Source: Chitinophagales bacterium (GTDB taxonomy: Bacteria; Bacteroidota; Bacteroidia; Chitinophagales; CAIODY01). From it: a DNA stretch of 64,000 nucleotides. The translations under genes were made by a program, and so were the position numbers. The notes under the pieces are model-generated. The model searched no databases and had not been told where the DNA came from. It saw only the letters and a list, made by a program, of their open reading frames with translations. Within the stretch, counting starts at the first letter, position 1. Each line of letters begins with the position of its first letter. Where the stretch lies: contig CANGEV010000002.1 of NCBI GenBank assembly GCA_947452995.1, positions 65,172 through 129,171 on the forward strand, given 5' to 3'. This document shows, piece after piece, positions 8,672 through 16,728 of the stretch.

Positions 8672-9118
8672 ATGACAGCACGCGTTGAATATAAAGGCGA
8701 TCTTCGCACAGAGTGTATTCACTTACTTTCCAAAAATGGAATCATTACGGATGCTCCACCAGATAATCAAGGCAAGGGAGAGTTTTTCTCGCCGACAGAT
8801 TTGACAGCGACCTCCTTAGGCGCTTGTATTTTGACCACCTTGGCGATTTTTGGCAAAAAGGAAAATCGTAAGTGGGACTTCACAGGCACTACTGTTAAAG
8901 TAGCGAAGGTGATGTACAACAATCCTCGTCGTATCGGAGAAATTTATTTGGATATTCAGTTTCCTGAAAACACCTGGACGGCTGCCGATCAAACGGTAAT
9001 TGAACGCGTAGGACGTACCTGCCCGGTACGTTATTCCTTGCACCCGGATATTAAAATTATCGAGACTTATTTGTTTGATCAGCCGGAGTTCAAACCGATG
9101 ACACCAAATAATGAATAA
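8672..9118 (+). CDS. OsmC family peroxiredoxin-like protein
   Basis: OsmC/Ohr proteins reduce organic hydroperoxides with a pair of cysteines. The two expected cysteines are present, one in the helix start LGACILTTLA (about residue 52) and one in RTCPVRYSLHPDI (about 114), together with the conserved PTDL before the first. The 148-residue length fits the YhfA-like OsmC subgroup. The substrate cannot be told from sequence. It is divergent from a secreted-protein gene and followed by a repeat-bearing gap before a convergent T9SS gene. Confidence 0.9.
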   Translation: MTARVEYKGDLRTECIHLLSKNGIITDAPPDNQGKGEFFSPTDLTATSLGACILTTLAIFGKKENRKWDFTGTTVKVAKVMYNNPRRIGEIYLDIQFPENTWTAADQTVIERVGRTCPVRYSLHPDIKIIETYLFDQPEFKPMTPNNE

Positions 9119-9208
9119 TGATCCCTCCCGACTCGTCGGGATCGTAGTTATTGGGAGTGAATAGTGAAAAGTGAATAGTTAAAGCCTTTCACTCTTCACC
9201 ATTCACTT
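9119..9208. repeat. Dispersed hairpin plus GTGAATA micro-repeats
   Basis: This convergent gap holds a perfect short hairpin TCCCGAC-TC-GTCGGGA (9126-9141). It is followed by GGGAGTGAATAGTGAAAAGTGAATAG and a second inverted repeat in which AAAGTGAAT (about 9168) pairs with ATTCACTTT (about 9201). Related elements occur at 25205, 28946/29138 and 37083. It could end transcription from both sides, although the first hairpin lacks a T-run. Confidence 0.7.
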
Positions 9209-10639
9209 TTAACTTTTTATAAACTTCTTCGTAAAGCTTCCTTCACTCGGGTTTTGTGCGCGGATGATATAGGTGCCAGAAGGCCAATTGCTACAATTTA
9301 CCTCTACTTGTGAAACTTTGTTATCTGAGAACATTAGTTCGCCGAGCATATTATAAATCTGCAAAGCAGAGGCTTGATTTAATTTAATAGTGAATTTGTC
9401 TTGGCTTGGGTTAGGGAAGATATTCGCGTCATTTGTGTTGCTGCTATTAATTCCTGTTGCCCAATTAAATTCAATGAAATCATCATACACAGATTTTGTT
9501 GAATTAATATAAGCCATTGATGAAAATGAGTCATAGAATTGCATGATCTTCTCAGTCATTGCTCCTTGAATGCTGTATTGGTATTTTGTTCCATTGTATA
9601 TAATCCAACTAGCAGATCCATCCCAACTATACGTTTCTGCTATGGTTTGATTATCATAAGAATCAAATTGCGTTATTGTCTTTGTGTCATTCGTCCATGA
9701 AGTTCCAGTATACAATTCAGAAATTGCTACATTGCTATTGTTTGTGCTGTATGTAATGTTGCAACGCGTGTCCCACAACCAATTGTTCATGGAGAGGTCA
9801 TATGAGTCCATATAATAGCTTTGAATTAAGGAATTGTCAATGTTCCCATTCCATTGGTACCAAACTAAATTATAAACTCTGTAGCTAGGATCCCAACCAC
9901 CACTGCTTGGTTCTGATATTATTAAACTGGCTAAAATATTTTGATTGGTATAGGTATAGTTGTCGAGTTCATAGGGAATCCACGTATTCGTGCTACCATC
10001 AAAATAATCCATTTGTTCCATAAGTTTTGATCCTTGCGCATTATAAGTAATATTTATAGAACGATCTGAAATCATAAAAGTAAGACTGGTAGCATCCCAC
10101 ATTGAATTGGTGATACTGCTTGGCCATCCTTGTGAATTATAGGTATAGGCATGTTGGTAAGCAGAGACAATAACCCAAGTGTTTGTTGTATTATCCCAAT
10201 ATTCAGACTGATCAAGCGTGGTATTTAAATGAATATCGTAGTTGATAGTTCTGTTGTAGTAGTTAATCCAAGTATTCGTTGTGTTATCCCAATATTGTGT
10301 TAAACTGGATGTCATTAATCCATTGCTACCGAATGTATTTGTTTGTAAGGCTATATTTACTCCGTTTTGATCCTTTTGTAGTTTAGACAATATATGCGCC
10401 TTATTGTCGTAAGTATAGAGTGCAGTATCGGAGAAAGTCCAATTGCTTGCTGTATCATTCCAATAGTAATTCATCTCACGTTTAGGCGTGAAAAGACTAG
10501 TTGCTTTACTTGCTTGTGCGCTGTTTTGTTTTGGAAGAAATTTTTCTTGTAATGATTTTTTGATATCGACTTTTGCAAAGGCGATATTGCAAAGGGTTGT
10601 TACTAAAAATAAGAAAGTAGTAGCAGTTGATTTATTCAT
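9209..10639 (-). CDS. T9SS-exported repeat protein with type A sorting domain
   Basis: Predicted secreted or surface protein. An N-terminal signal peptide (ending near NIAFA) is followed by about nine degenerate repeats of roughly 40 residues, each with a W-D-x-x-T-N-T-W core (YWDNTTNTWI, EYWDNTTNTWV, YFDGSTNTWI) and a Tyr/Thr-rich strand ending in TYN or NYD. The last 75 residues are a T9SS type A sorting domain (NIFPNPSQDKFTI through SGTYIIRA to FTKKFIKS), which directs export through the outer membrane. The function of the repeat part is unknown; it may be adhesive or structural. It lies 53 nt after lptE on the same strand and ends in a repeat-bearing convergent gap. Confidence 0.85.
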   Translation of the reverse strand: MNKSTATTFLFLVTTLCNIAFAKVDIKKSLQEKFLPKQNSAQASKATSLFTPKREMNYYWNDTASNWTFSDTALYTYDNKAHILSKLQKDQNGVNIALQTNTFGSNGLMTSSLTQYWDNTTNTWINYYNRTINYDIHLNTTLDQSEYWDNTTNTWVIVSAYQHAYTYNSQGWPSSITNSMWDATSLTFMISDRSINITYNAQGSKLMEQMDYFDGSTNTWIPYELDNYTYTNQNILASLIISEPSSGGWDPSYRVYNLVWYQWNGNIDNSLIQSYYMDSYDLSMNNWLWDTRCNITYSTNNSNVAISELYTGTSWTNDTKTITQFDSYDNQTIAETYSWDGSASWIIYNGTKYQYSIQGAMTEKIMQFYDSFSSMAYINSTKSVYDDFIEFNWATGINSSNTNDANIFPNPSQDKFTIKLNQASALQIYNMLGELMFSDNKVSQVEVNCSNWPSGTYIIRAQNPSEGSFTKKFIKS

Positions 10640-10692
10640 GATCTATTATTTTTTATTTTTATACAATTATTATGCCGAAAATGAGGTTGTAA

Positions 10693-11196
10693 TTACCAAT
10701 TCGCTACGGATCGATTGAAAATCTCATCTGCTATAAGCTTGCTGATCTGTGTACATAAGTCGTTCTCTACAGATGCAAGTGATTGTGAAGCGTCGTAGGT
10801 GCTTGTCTTTGTGATAGTTGTATTCCACGACTCTTTCGTGTTCACTCTATTCACATAATCTACCTTCACGCTAATGGAAAGTTGATTCGAAGCTGCTTGA
10901 TTGCCATTTCTACCGATAGCTATTATGCTGTAATCTGTAATGTTACCGCTGAATTCTAAATCTCCTCCTTTGTCAATAATCTGTAAACGGGTTTCACGCG
11001 TGAATTTATCTTTGAGTGTTTCAGTTAACAATTGGCTTAAAGCAGGATTCACCTTCATCGCGTTGTTAGGGATATACTTAATCGTAACCGTACGAATGTT
11101 CGGTGCAATCGATGCTCCGGTAAAGGAGTAGAAACCGCAAGAACTAATATGTGGAAGTGCCACTATAAAAAGTAAAACAAGTAATCTAGTCTTCAT
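10693..11196 (-). CDS. LptE-family LPS assembly lipoprotein
   Basis: Outer-membrane lipoprotein expected to plug and assist LptD in inserting lipopolysaccharide. The signal peptide ends in a lipobox (HISSC) followed by GFYSFTG, and the 167-residue length and alternating pattern (IAPNIRTVTIKYIPN, LTETLKDKFT) fit the Bacteroidota LptE family. Its start overlaps the 3' end of the sigma-54 activator gene by 11 nt, so the two are translationally linked. LptD is not in the window. Assignment rests on pattern and context because LptE sequences diverge strongly. Confidence 0.85.
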   Translation of the reverse strand: MKTRLLVLLFIVALPHISSCGFYSFTGASIAPNIRTVTIKYIPNNAMKVNPALSQLLTETLKDKFTRETRLQIIDKGGDLEFSGNITDYSIIAIGRNGNQAASNQLSISVKVDYVNRVNTKESWNTTITKTSTYDASQSLASVENDLCTQISKLIADEIFNRSVANW

Positions 11197-12433
11197 TGAT
11201 ATTATATTCTTTTACTTTTCTATATAAAGTCCGTTCTGAAATACCCAATTCTTGGGCGGCATTGCGTCGTCTGTTTTTATGCTTCTTTAAAGCTTTTTCA
11301 ATGAGTTCTTTTTCGCGCTCTGCCAAATTTAACGACTCATCGACAACTGGCGAAGTATGTACTACCAAAGTGTTCGGGTTATTCGTATTGATTGGGGCCG
11401 GTAAATTTGTGTTCAAATTGCTTGGATGAATATTAACCGCATTATTCGAAGGGTCGAAATAGTGGACTTCATTCAAGCTTGTATTGTTAATCATCGGCTG
11501 ACCTTGCAATATGTTCGCAAATGCTTGTTTAAGGTCGTTCACGTCTTTTTTCATGTCGAACAATACCTTGTACATCAGTTCACGTTCGTTTGCAAAATTT
11601 GCAGTACTGTTTTGATTTGTTTCTCCGAATGCAGCTGGTAAGGTGGTGTTACCTGTTTCTGGCAAAAATGCTTTAAGATCCAAGACGTTCAATTCTCGCT
11701 TTTCCGATAAGACTGAAATCTGTTCGGCCATGTTTTTTAGCTCGCGTATATTGCCGGGAAAAGGGTAGGCAAGTAATAAATTCTTCGCCCCTTCATCCAA
11801 GCTGATAGGATTGCTTCTATATTTCTCGGCGAAGCTGATACAGAACTTTCTAAATAATAATAGGATATCATCCTTCCGTTCACGCAAGGCTGGAACTTTT
11901 ATCGGAACGGTACTTAAACGATAGTACAGATCCTCTCTAAACTTCCCAAGGCTGATCATATCCTTCAAATTTACGTTCGTCGCTGCAATCACGCGCACTT
12001 CTGTCTTCTGAACTTTTGAAGAACCTACTTTGATAAATTCACCTGTCTCTAATACGCGCAGTAGACGTGCTTGCGTTCCTAAGGGCATTTCTGCAATTTC
12101 ATCCAAGAAAATAGTTCCACCGTTCACCGTTTCGAAATAACCCTTTCTTGCTTCTGTTGCTCCGGTGAAGGATCCTTTCTCGTGTCCAAATAGTTCTGAA
12201 TCAATAGTCCCTTCTGGAATCGCGCCACAATTGACAGCGATAAAGGGATTATGTTTTCGAGTAGAGAGTTGATGAATCACTTGTGAAAACACTTCCTTGC
12301 CGACACCACTTTCCCCTGTAATCAATACAGATAAATCCGTAGGAGCTACTTGCATAGCTACTTGTAAGGCATAATTTAATGCAGGTGTATTACCTAAAAT
12401 CCCAAATCGTTGTTTTAATGACTGCAATTCCAC
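11186..12433 (-). CDS. Sigma-54 interaction-domain transcriptional activator (Fis-type HTH)
   Basis: AAA+ activator that would remodel sigma-54 RNA polymerase. It begins almost at once with the ATPase (residues 12-245): Walker A GESGVGKEVF, the sigma-54 contact loop as GSFTGA (consensus GAFTGA), Walker B GGTIFLDEIAEMP and the arginine-finger region FREDLYYRL. A low-complexity Asn-rich linker (about 330-365) precedes a Fis-type HTH (RRNAAQELGISERTLYRKVKEY). There is no N-terminal receiver, PAS or GAF domain, so control must come from expression level or a partner. Start is GTG. It overlaps lptE by 11 nt, and its own targets are not visible here. Confidence 0.93.
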   Translation of the reverse strand: MELQSLKQRFGILGNTPALNYALQVAMQVAPTDLSVLITGESGVGKEVFSQVIHQLSTRKHNPFIAVNCGAIPEGTIDSELFGHEKGSFTGATEARKGYFETVNGGTIFLDEIAEMPLGTQARLLRVLETGEFIKVGSSKVQKTEVRVIAATNVNLKDMISLGKFREDLYYRLSTVPIKVPALRERKDDILLLFRKFCISFAEKYRSNPISLDEGAKNLLLAYPFPGNIRELKNMAEQISVLSEKRELNVLDLKAFLPETGNTTLPAAFGETNQNSTANFANERELMYKVLFDMKKDVNDLKQAFANILQGQPMINNTSLNEVHYFDPSNNAVNIHPSNLNTNLPAPINTNNPNTLVVHTSPVVDESLNLAEREKELIEKALKKHKNRRRNAAQELGISERTLYRKVKEYNINED

Positions 12434-12505
12434 TTTTCTTGATTTTATGTAAAATTAAGCTCTATCGCTGACATTTTGTCAGTTTAACATTTTCTTTTAT
12501 TTTGT

Positions 12506-12513
12506 TATATTCG
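12506..12513 (+). promoter_or_regulatory. Putative -7 element for the Asp-box T9SS gene
   Basis: TATATTCG lies 20 nt before the ATG at 12534 and matches TAnnTTTG at seven of eight positions. Upstream T-runs could serve as a weak -33 region. It would give a leader of about 10-15 nt. Confidence 0.4.
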
Positions 12514-12533
12514 TAGGATATAACCACTATAAA

Positions 12534-14120
12534 ATGAAAAAAATAACCTCTCTCTTTTTACTATGCTTCATTACGGTGAGTGCATGGGCGCAATGGACTT
12601 CGCAAGATAATGCCTTGCCTGGTACCAAGTCGATTATTGATATGCACGCAACGAGTGCAATGAACGTATGGGCTGCTGCCAATCCTCAACCTGGAGGAAC
12701 AGGTGCGGCATCCTTCGATTTTACGCATACAAATGATGGTGGATTAACATGGACTGCTGGAACGATCAACGGTACAGGTGCTTCTGCCTATAGCAATTCC
12801 AGTATCTTTGGTATTGATACGAATACTGCCTGGGTATGTATGTACAACCCGAATGGCGGTGGCGGCGGAGTTTATCAGACAGCCGATGGTGGTGCGAATT
12901 GGACCCGTCGTTGTACTAACGGATTCACCAATGCAAACAGCTTTCCTGATTTCATCTATTTCAAAGATGCCAATAATGGGATGGTAGTAGGCGATCCGGT
13001 AGGCACTGATTTCGAAATTTATACTACGTCAGATGCCGGTGCAACATGGACTTTAGTTCCTGGTTCTACTATGCCGAACGCTGGTGGCACAGAATATGGT
13101 TTGACCGCTAACTACTGCGCAATGGGCAATACGATTTGGTTTGGTACTACAACAGGTCGTGTATATCGTACTACTGATTTTGGTGCTACATGGACTGCTG
13201 CGAATACAGGTGCAAACTATATCACTTCCGTTGCTTTCAAGAATGCGTCTGAAGGATTGGCATTAGATTCGATGAGCAATCTCTACAAAACATTGGATGG
13301 AGGTGCTACGTGGACAAGCCTTGGTCAAACAGGCGATTATTATTCTTTTTTAATCCGTTATGTTCCAGGAACGACGAACACGTACATCGCTGCGGGTCGT
13401 GATTTGGCAACTTCAAGCATTGAAGGTTCTGCCTATTCAACCGATGGTGGTGTTACCTGGACGATGTTAGATAATGCGGTTTACCATAATGCATTTGCAA
13501 TTTGGGATGCGACGAATATTTGGAGTGGCGGCTACCGTGATGCAACACAGCCTGCGACTTTCCCGGGTATGTATTTCTACAGTGGAACACCTTTCGTTAC
13601 GGGTCCGCAGTTGAGTCTTTCCAATCCAAATGGCGGTGAGAACCTACAAGGCGGTTCAAACTACGCTATTAATTGGTCGAGCTATCAAGTTTCGAATGTA
13701 AAGATTGAGTATACGACTAATGGTGGTAATAATTGGAATGTGATTGCAAACAGCGTTCCTAACGTAAATATGTATACTTGGACTGTTCCGCAGATTAATT
13801 CTACGAATTGCAAAGTGCGTATTTCTGATGCAGCGAACAACACCTTAACAGCGATGAGTGCAGCTACGTTTAGCATCACTTCAAATGTTGGATTGAATGA
13901 ATTATCACTTGCTACTTTGAAGGTATTCCCGAGCATTTGTTCGACTACCTTAACAATTCAAAATGCGAAGTCAAAAGTTTGGACAATCCTTGCTGCTGAT
14001 GGTCGTGAAGTATTGAAAGGGGAGTTGACAAGCGCAAACACTATTGATGTGAGTGCTTTGGAATCGGCTGTTTATGTATTGCGTGTAGGAAATGAAAATA
14101 TCCGTTTTGTGAAGGAATAA
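12534..14120 (+). CDS. T9SS-exported Asp-box/BNR propeller protein
   Basis: Predicted secreted protein of 528 residues. A signal peptide (to SAWAQ) is followed by a beta-propeller-like region with at least six Asp-box motifs (S/T-x-D-x-G-x-T-W): NDGGLTW, ADGGANW, SDAGATW, TDFGATW, LDGGATW, TDGGVTW, as in YCF48/sialidase-like propellers. A roughly 90-residue Ig-like domain follows (SNPNGGENLQGGSNYAINW through CKVRISDAANN). The last 70 residues are a T9SS type A sorting domain (LKVFPSICSTTLTI to NIRFVKE). No sialidase catalytic residues can be assigned, so it is probably a binding or structural protein. It converges on rsgA with a 1-nt gap. Confidence 0.85.
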   Translation: MKKITSLFLLCFITVSAWAQWTSQDNALPGTKSIIDMHATSAMNVWAAANPQPGGTGAASFDFTHTNDGGLTWTAGTINGTGASAYSNSSIFGIDTNTAWVCMYNPNGGGGGVYQTADGGANWTRRCTNGFTNANSFPDFIYFKDANNGMVVGDPVGTDFEIYTTSDAGATWTLVPGSTMPNAGGTEYGLTANYCAMGNTIWFGTTTGRVYRTTDFGATWTAANTGANYITSVAFKNASEGLALDSMSNLYKTLDGGATWTSLGQTGDYYSFLIRYVPGTTNTYIAAGRDLATSSIEGSAYSTDGGVTWTMLDNAVYHNAFAIWDATNIWSGGYRDATQPATFPGMYFYSGTPFVTGPQLSLSNPNGGENLQGGSNYAINWSSYQVSNVKIEYTTNGGNNWNVIANSVPNVNMYTWTVPQINSTNCKVRISDAANNTLTAMSAATFSITSNVGLNELSLATLKVFPSICSTTLTIQNAKSKVWTILAADGREVLKGELTSANTIDVSALESAVYVLRVGNENIRFVKE

Positions 14121-14121
14121 G

Positions 14122-15069
14122 TTATTTCTTCTGCCAGAAAGTAAGCCCGCTTTCCAGTTCGTTCAGCATGCTGATATAACTGCCGAAGCGGGTTTCTGCT
14201 ATACGGCCGTCATTCACAGCTTCTTTTACAGCGCAGTCTGGCTCATTGACGTGTTTGCAATTATTGAATTTGCATTGCGACATTAAGGCACGCATTTCAG
14301 GGAAGTACTGAGCGATCTCATGACTTTCGATATCGTAGATGCCGAGTTCTTTTACGCCGGGCGTATCGATGACATAGCTATTTTCATCGTAGCTGAGGGC
14401 ATGACGTTCTGCGAAAGTAGTTGTATGTTGCCCTTTCTCATTATGATCGGAGACGGATTGAGTCTTTAATCTGAGTGAAGGAATCAAATGATTGATCAAG
14501 GCCGATTTCCCGACGCCACTATGTCCGCTTAATAGGGTTGTTTTTCCTTTTAAAATCGGCTCTAATACGTCGAGTCCTATTTGCTCTCTAACAGAGATAA
14601 TATGTACTTGGTAGCCGATTTGTTGATAGATATCTTCGGCTTCGGCGAGTTTATCGATGGCTTCTTCGTCGTATAGGTCGACTTTATTAAACACCAAAAT
14701 CACGGGCACGTGAAAGGCCTCTGCCATGGTCGTAAAACGATCGATGAAACCGAGTGGTACGCGTGGTTGTACGAGGCTTGTTACAAGTAAAGTTTGATCG
14801 ATATTTGCTGCGATGATTTGTCGATGGGCCTTTTTATGTGGGTCGGAGCGCGTGATTAAATTTTTACGCGGAAGAGGCTTGCTAATGGAGGCAAATTCAC
14901 CGTTTGGTTCCATCTCAAATTCAACCACATCACCCACCGCAATGGGGTTGGATGACTTACTATCCGATAGACGGAGTTTTCCTTTCAGACGGGCTTTTAC
15001 GGTGTTTTTATTTTCAGTGTGTAGTAAATACCAACTACCTGTCGACTTTATAACGATCCCTGTTTCCAT
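14122..15069 (-). CDS. rsgA: Small ribosomal subunit biogenesis GTPase RsgA
   Basis: Circularly permuted GTPase that checks late 30S subunit maturation. An N-terminal OB domain is followed by G4 (VFNKVDLY), then G1 (GHSGVGKSALINHL) and G3 (DTPGVKELG), the permuted order expected of the family. A C-terminal zinc knuckle (CKFNNCKHVNEPDC) closes it. Length (315) is normal. Its ATG overlaps the stop of the GGGP synthase gene by one base (TAATG), so translation is probably coupled. Confidence 0.96.
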   Translation of the reverse strand: METGIVIKSTGSWYLLHTENKNTVKARLKGKLRLSDSKSSNPIAVGDVVEFEMEPNGEFASISKPLPRKNLITRSDPHKKAHRQIIAANIDQTLLVTSLVQPRVPLGFIDRFTTMAEAFHVPVILVFNKVDLYDEEAIDKLAEAEDIYQQIGYQVHIISVREQIGLDVLEPILKGKTTLLSGHSGVGKSALINHLIPSLRLKTQSVSDHNEKGQHTTTFAERHALSYDENSYVIDTPGVKELGIYDIESHEIAQYFPEMRALMSQCKFNNCKHVNEPDCAVKEAVNDGRIAETRFGSYISMLNELESGLTFWQKK

Positions 15070-15812
15070 TAGGCATTCACTTGATGTATCGCTGCGGCAA
15101 TTTCGTTTAGTAGGCTCGGGTCTTTTTCAATCGCGTTGCCTACCACGATGATATCTGCACCTGCTTTGCAAGTTTCGATTGCTTGTGAAGTACTTCTTAT
15201 TCCACCACCAACGATGATGGGCGATTGTATGCTCGCTTTCACTTTTTGAATGAGTGCGCTGTTAACAGGTTCTTTAGCACCACTACCTGCATCTAAATAA
15301 AAAAGAGATAATCCGAGCATTTCCCCGGCCATTGCTGTGCAAGCGGCTATATCAGGCTTGTTTGCAGGGATAGGCAAGGTATTGCTTATATAAGAAACCG
15401 TAGTTGCAGCACCACCGTCGATGAGCATATAGCCGGTGGGCAAAACTTCTAAACCACTTTGCTTAACTATCGGAGCGGATTGTACGTGTTGGCCGATTAA
15501 TAGGTCAGGGTTTCTTCCACTTATCAATGAAAGAAAGAGTATTGCATCCGCTTCCTTGGTTACTTGCATGCCGTTGCCGGGGAATAGAATAACAGGGATA
15601 GAACAAGCACTTTTTATTTGCTTTGCCACAGCCTCCAAAACGTCCTTTGTGAGCAAACTTCCTCCTAAGAAAAATAAATCTACTTTGGCATCTACCGCGC
15701 GTTGAATCAACGCTGGTAAGGTATGTGAATCGATTTTGTCAGGATCGATTAACACGGCGAAAAGTTTTTGGCTGTTCGACTGTGCCTTCAGTATGTTTTG
15801 TTTGATAGTCAT
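15069..15812 (-). CDS. Geranylgeranylglyceryl phosphate synthase family protein (PcrB/GGGPS)
   Basis: TIM-barrel prenyltransferase that joins an isoprenoid diphosphate to sn-glycerol-1-phosphate, the first step of archaeal-type ether lipids. Motifs are LIDPDK near the N-terminus, FLGGS, FPGNGMQV, LYLDAGSGA-like FYLDAGSGAKEPV and the phosphate-binding IIVGGGIRS...GADIIVVGNAIE. Group II enzymes of this family are known from Bacteroidota, though their product there is unresolved. I chose the ATG at 15812; the track start is a TTG three codons upstream. It overlaps rsgA by one base. Confidence 0.92.
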   Translation of the reverse strand: MTIKQNILKAQSNSQKLFAVLIDPDKIDSHTLPALIQRAVDAKVDLFFLGGSLLTKDVLEAVAKQIKSACSIPVILFPGNGMQVTKEADAILFLSLISGRNPDLLIGQHVQSAPIVKQSGLEVLPTGYMLIDGGAATTVSYISNTLPIPANKPDIAACTAMAGEMLGLSLFYLDAGSGAKEPVNSALIQKVKASIQSPIIVGGGIRSTSQAIETCKAGADIIVVGNAIEKDPSLLNEIAAAIHQVNA

Positions 15813-15828
15813 TCTTTGCAATGCGTAA

Positions 15829-16722
15829 TTATTTCAATGGCTTTTCAATCACTTGAACTACATCGGCTTTATCCCCACTGCCGTGAACAAATGCTACTAA
15901 GTTTATATGATCAGCATTCCAAAGTGTTGGGATATTATCCATTTGGAAAACGTATACAGGAACGGAGCCTTTTTTTGTCTCATGCGTGATTAATGTACCT
16001 GTTGAATTGGTTAACATTTTACGTAGGATATTATGATGTTTAGCGTAAAATGTATCAATTTTATTGCTAACATATTGTGGATTGATGATGTCGTTCTCCA
16101 CAATCATAAAACTGATATATTGTGCGTCTGTAATATCAGCAGTGAAATGTAGTTCTATACGGCTTTTGATAGAGCGTGTGGAAGGGTTCCATGAATTACT
16201 CATTGTAATATTTACCGGAGTCGCGTTGTTAAGCACATTGTTTACTAGTCCTTCCCAAACAGCAGGAGGCGATTGGAAAGCCTTGGTTGCAGGCGGGAAA
16301 GTATGACGGTCGATTAAAGCTGTTGGCATTCCGCTATATGTGCCGAATAGTTTGTCGATATCTGTTGATTCTACAGTTTGAAAATTTTGTGCGTTCGCAA
16401 AATTATACGGATGCGTAAGCGGTTCTATGTTTTCATCCGCTACATGTAAGGTAACCCCAACCGTTCTGTTAGGATGATTTTGCAGAATTATTTCAGTAGC
16501 CTCGTGGCCCGTCCAGCAATTGGTACAACGAACACCTGAAAATTCTTCAATCAGAACTCGTTTAGGTTCGGCCGATTGCGGGATAGCGTCTACATAGTAA
16601 GAATCAAGTGCAATACCAGACTGTTTCACCAAATCAATTTTTGGTCCTTTCTCAGGTGTACACTGACTAAAAATACTGGCTACCGTAAGTAAGCCTAAAC
16701 TGAATAAATATATTTTTTTCAT
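15829..16722 (-). CDS. Omp28-related outer-membrane lipoprotein
   Basis: Surface or periplasmic lipoprotein with a thioredoxin-like domain. The signal peptide ends in FSQC (lipobox), followed by a linker and the segment VLIEEFSGVRCTNCWTGH, in which C-T-N-C takes the place of a thioredoxin CxxC. The rest (about residues 170-297) is beta-rich. This is the layout of Omp28-like proteins of Bacteroidota, whose role is not established. It lies 6 nt after the DUF6029 gene on the same strand, so they form a probable operon. Confidence 0.85.
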   Translation of the reverse strand: MKKIYLFSLGLLTVASIFSQCTPEKGPKIDLVKQSGIALDSYYVDAIPQSAEPKRVLIEEFSGVRCTNCWTGHEATEIILQNHPNRTVGVTLHVADENIEPLTHPYNFANAQNFQTVESTDIDKLFGTYSGMPTALIDRHTFPPATKAFQSPPAVWEGLVNNVLNNATPVNITMSNSWNPSTRSIKSRIELHFTADITDAQYISFMIVENDIINPQYVSNKIDTFYAKHHNILRKMLTNSTGTLITHETKKGSVPVYVFQMDNIPTLWNADHINLVAFVHGSGDKADVVQVIEKPLK

Positions 16723-16728
16723 ACTATG

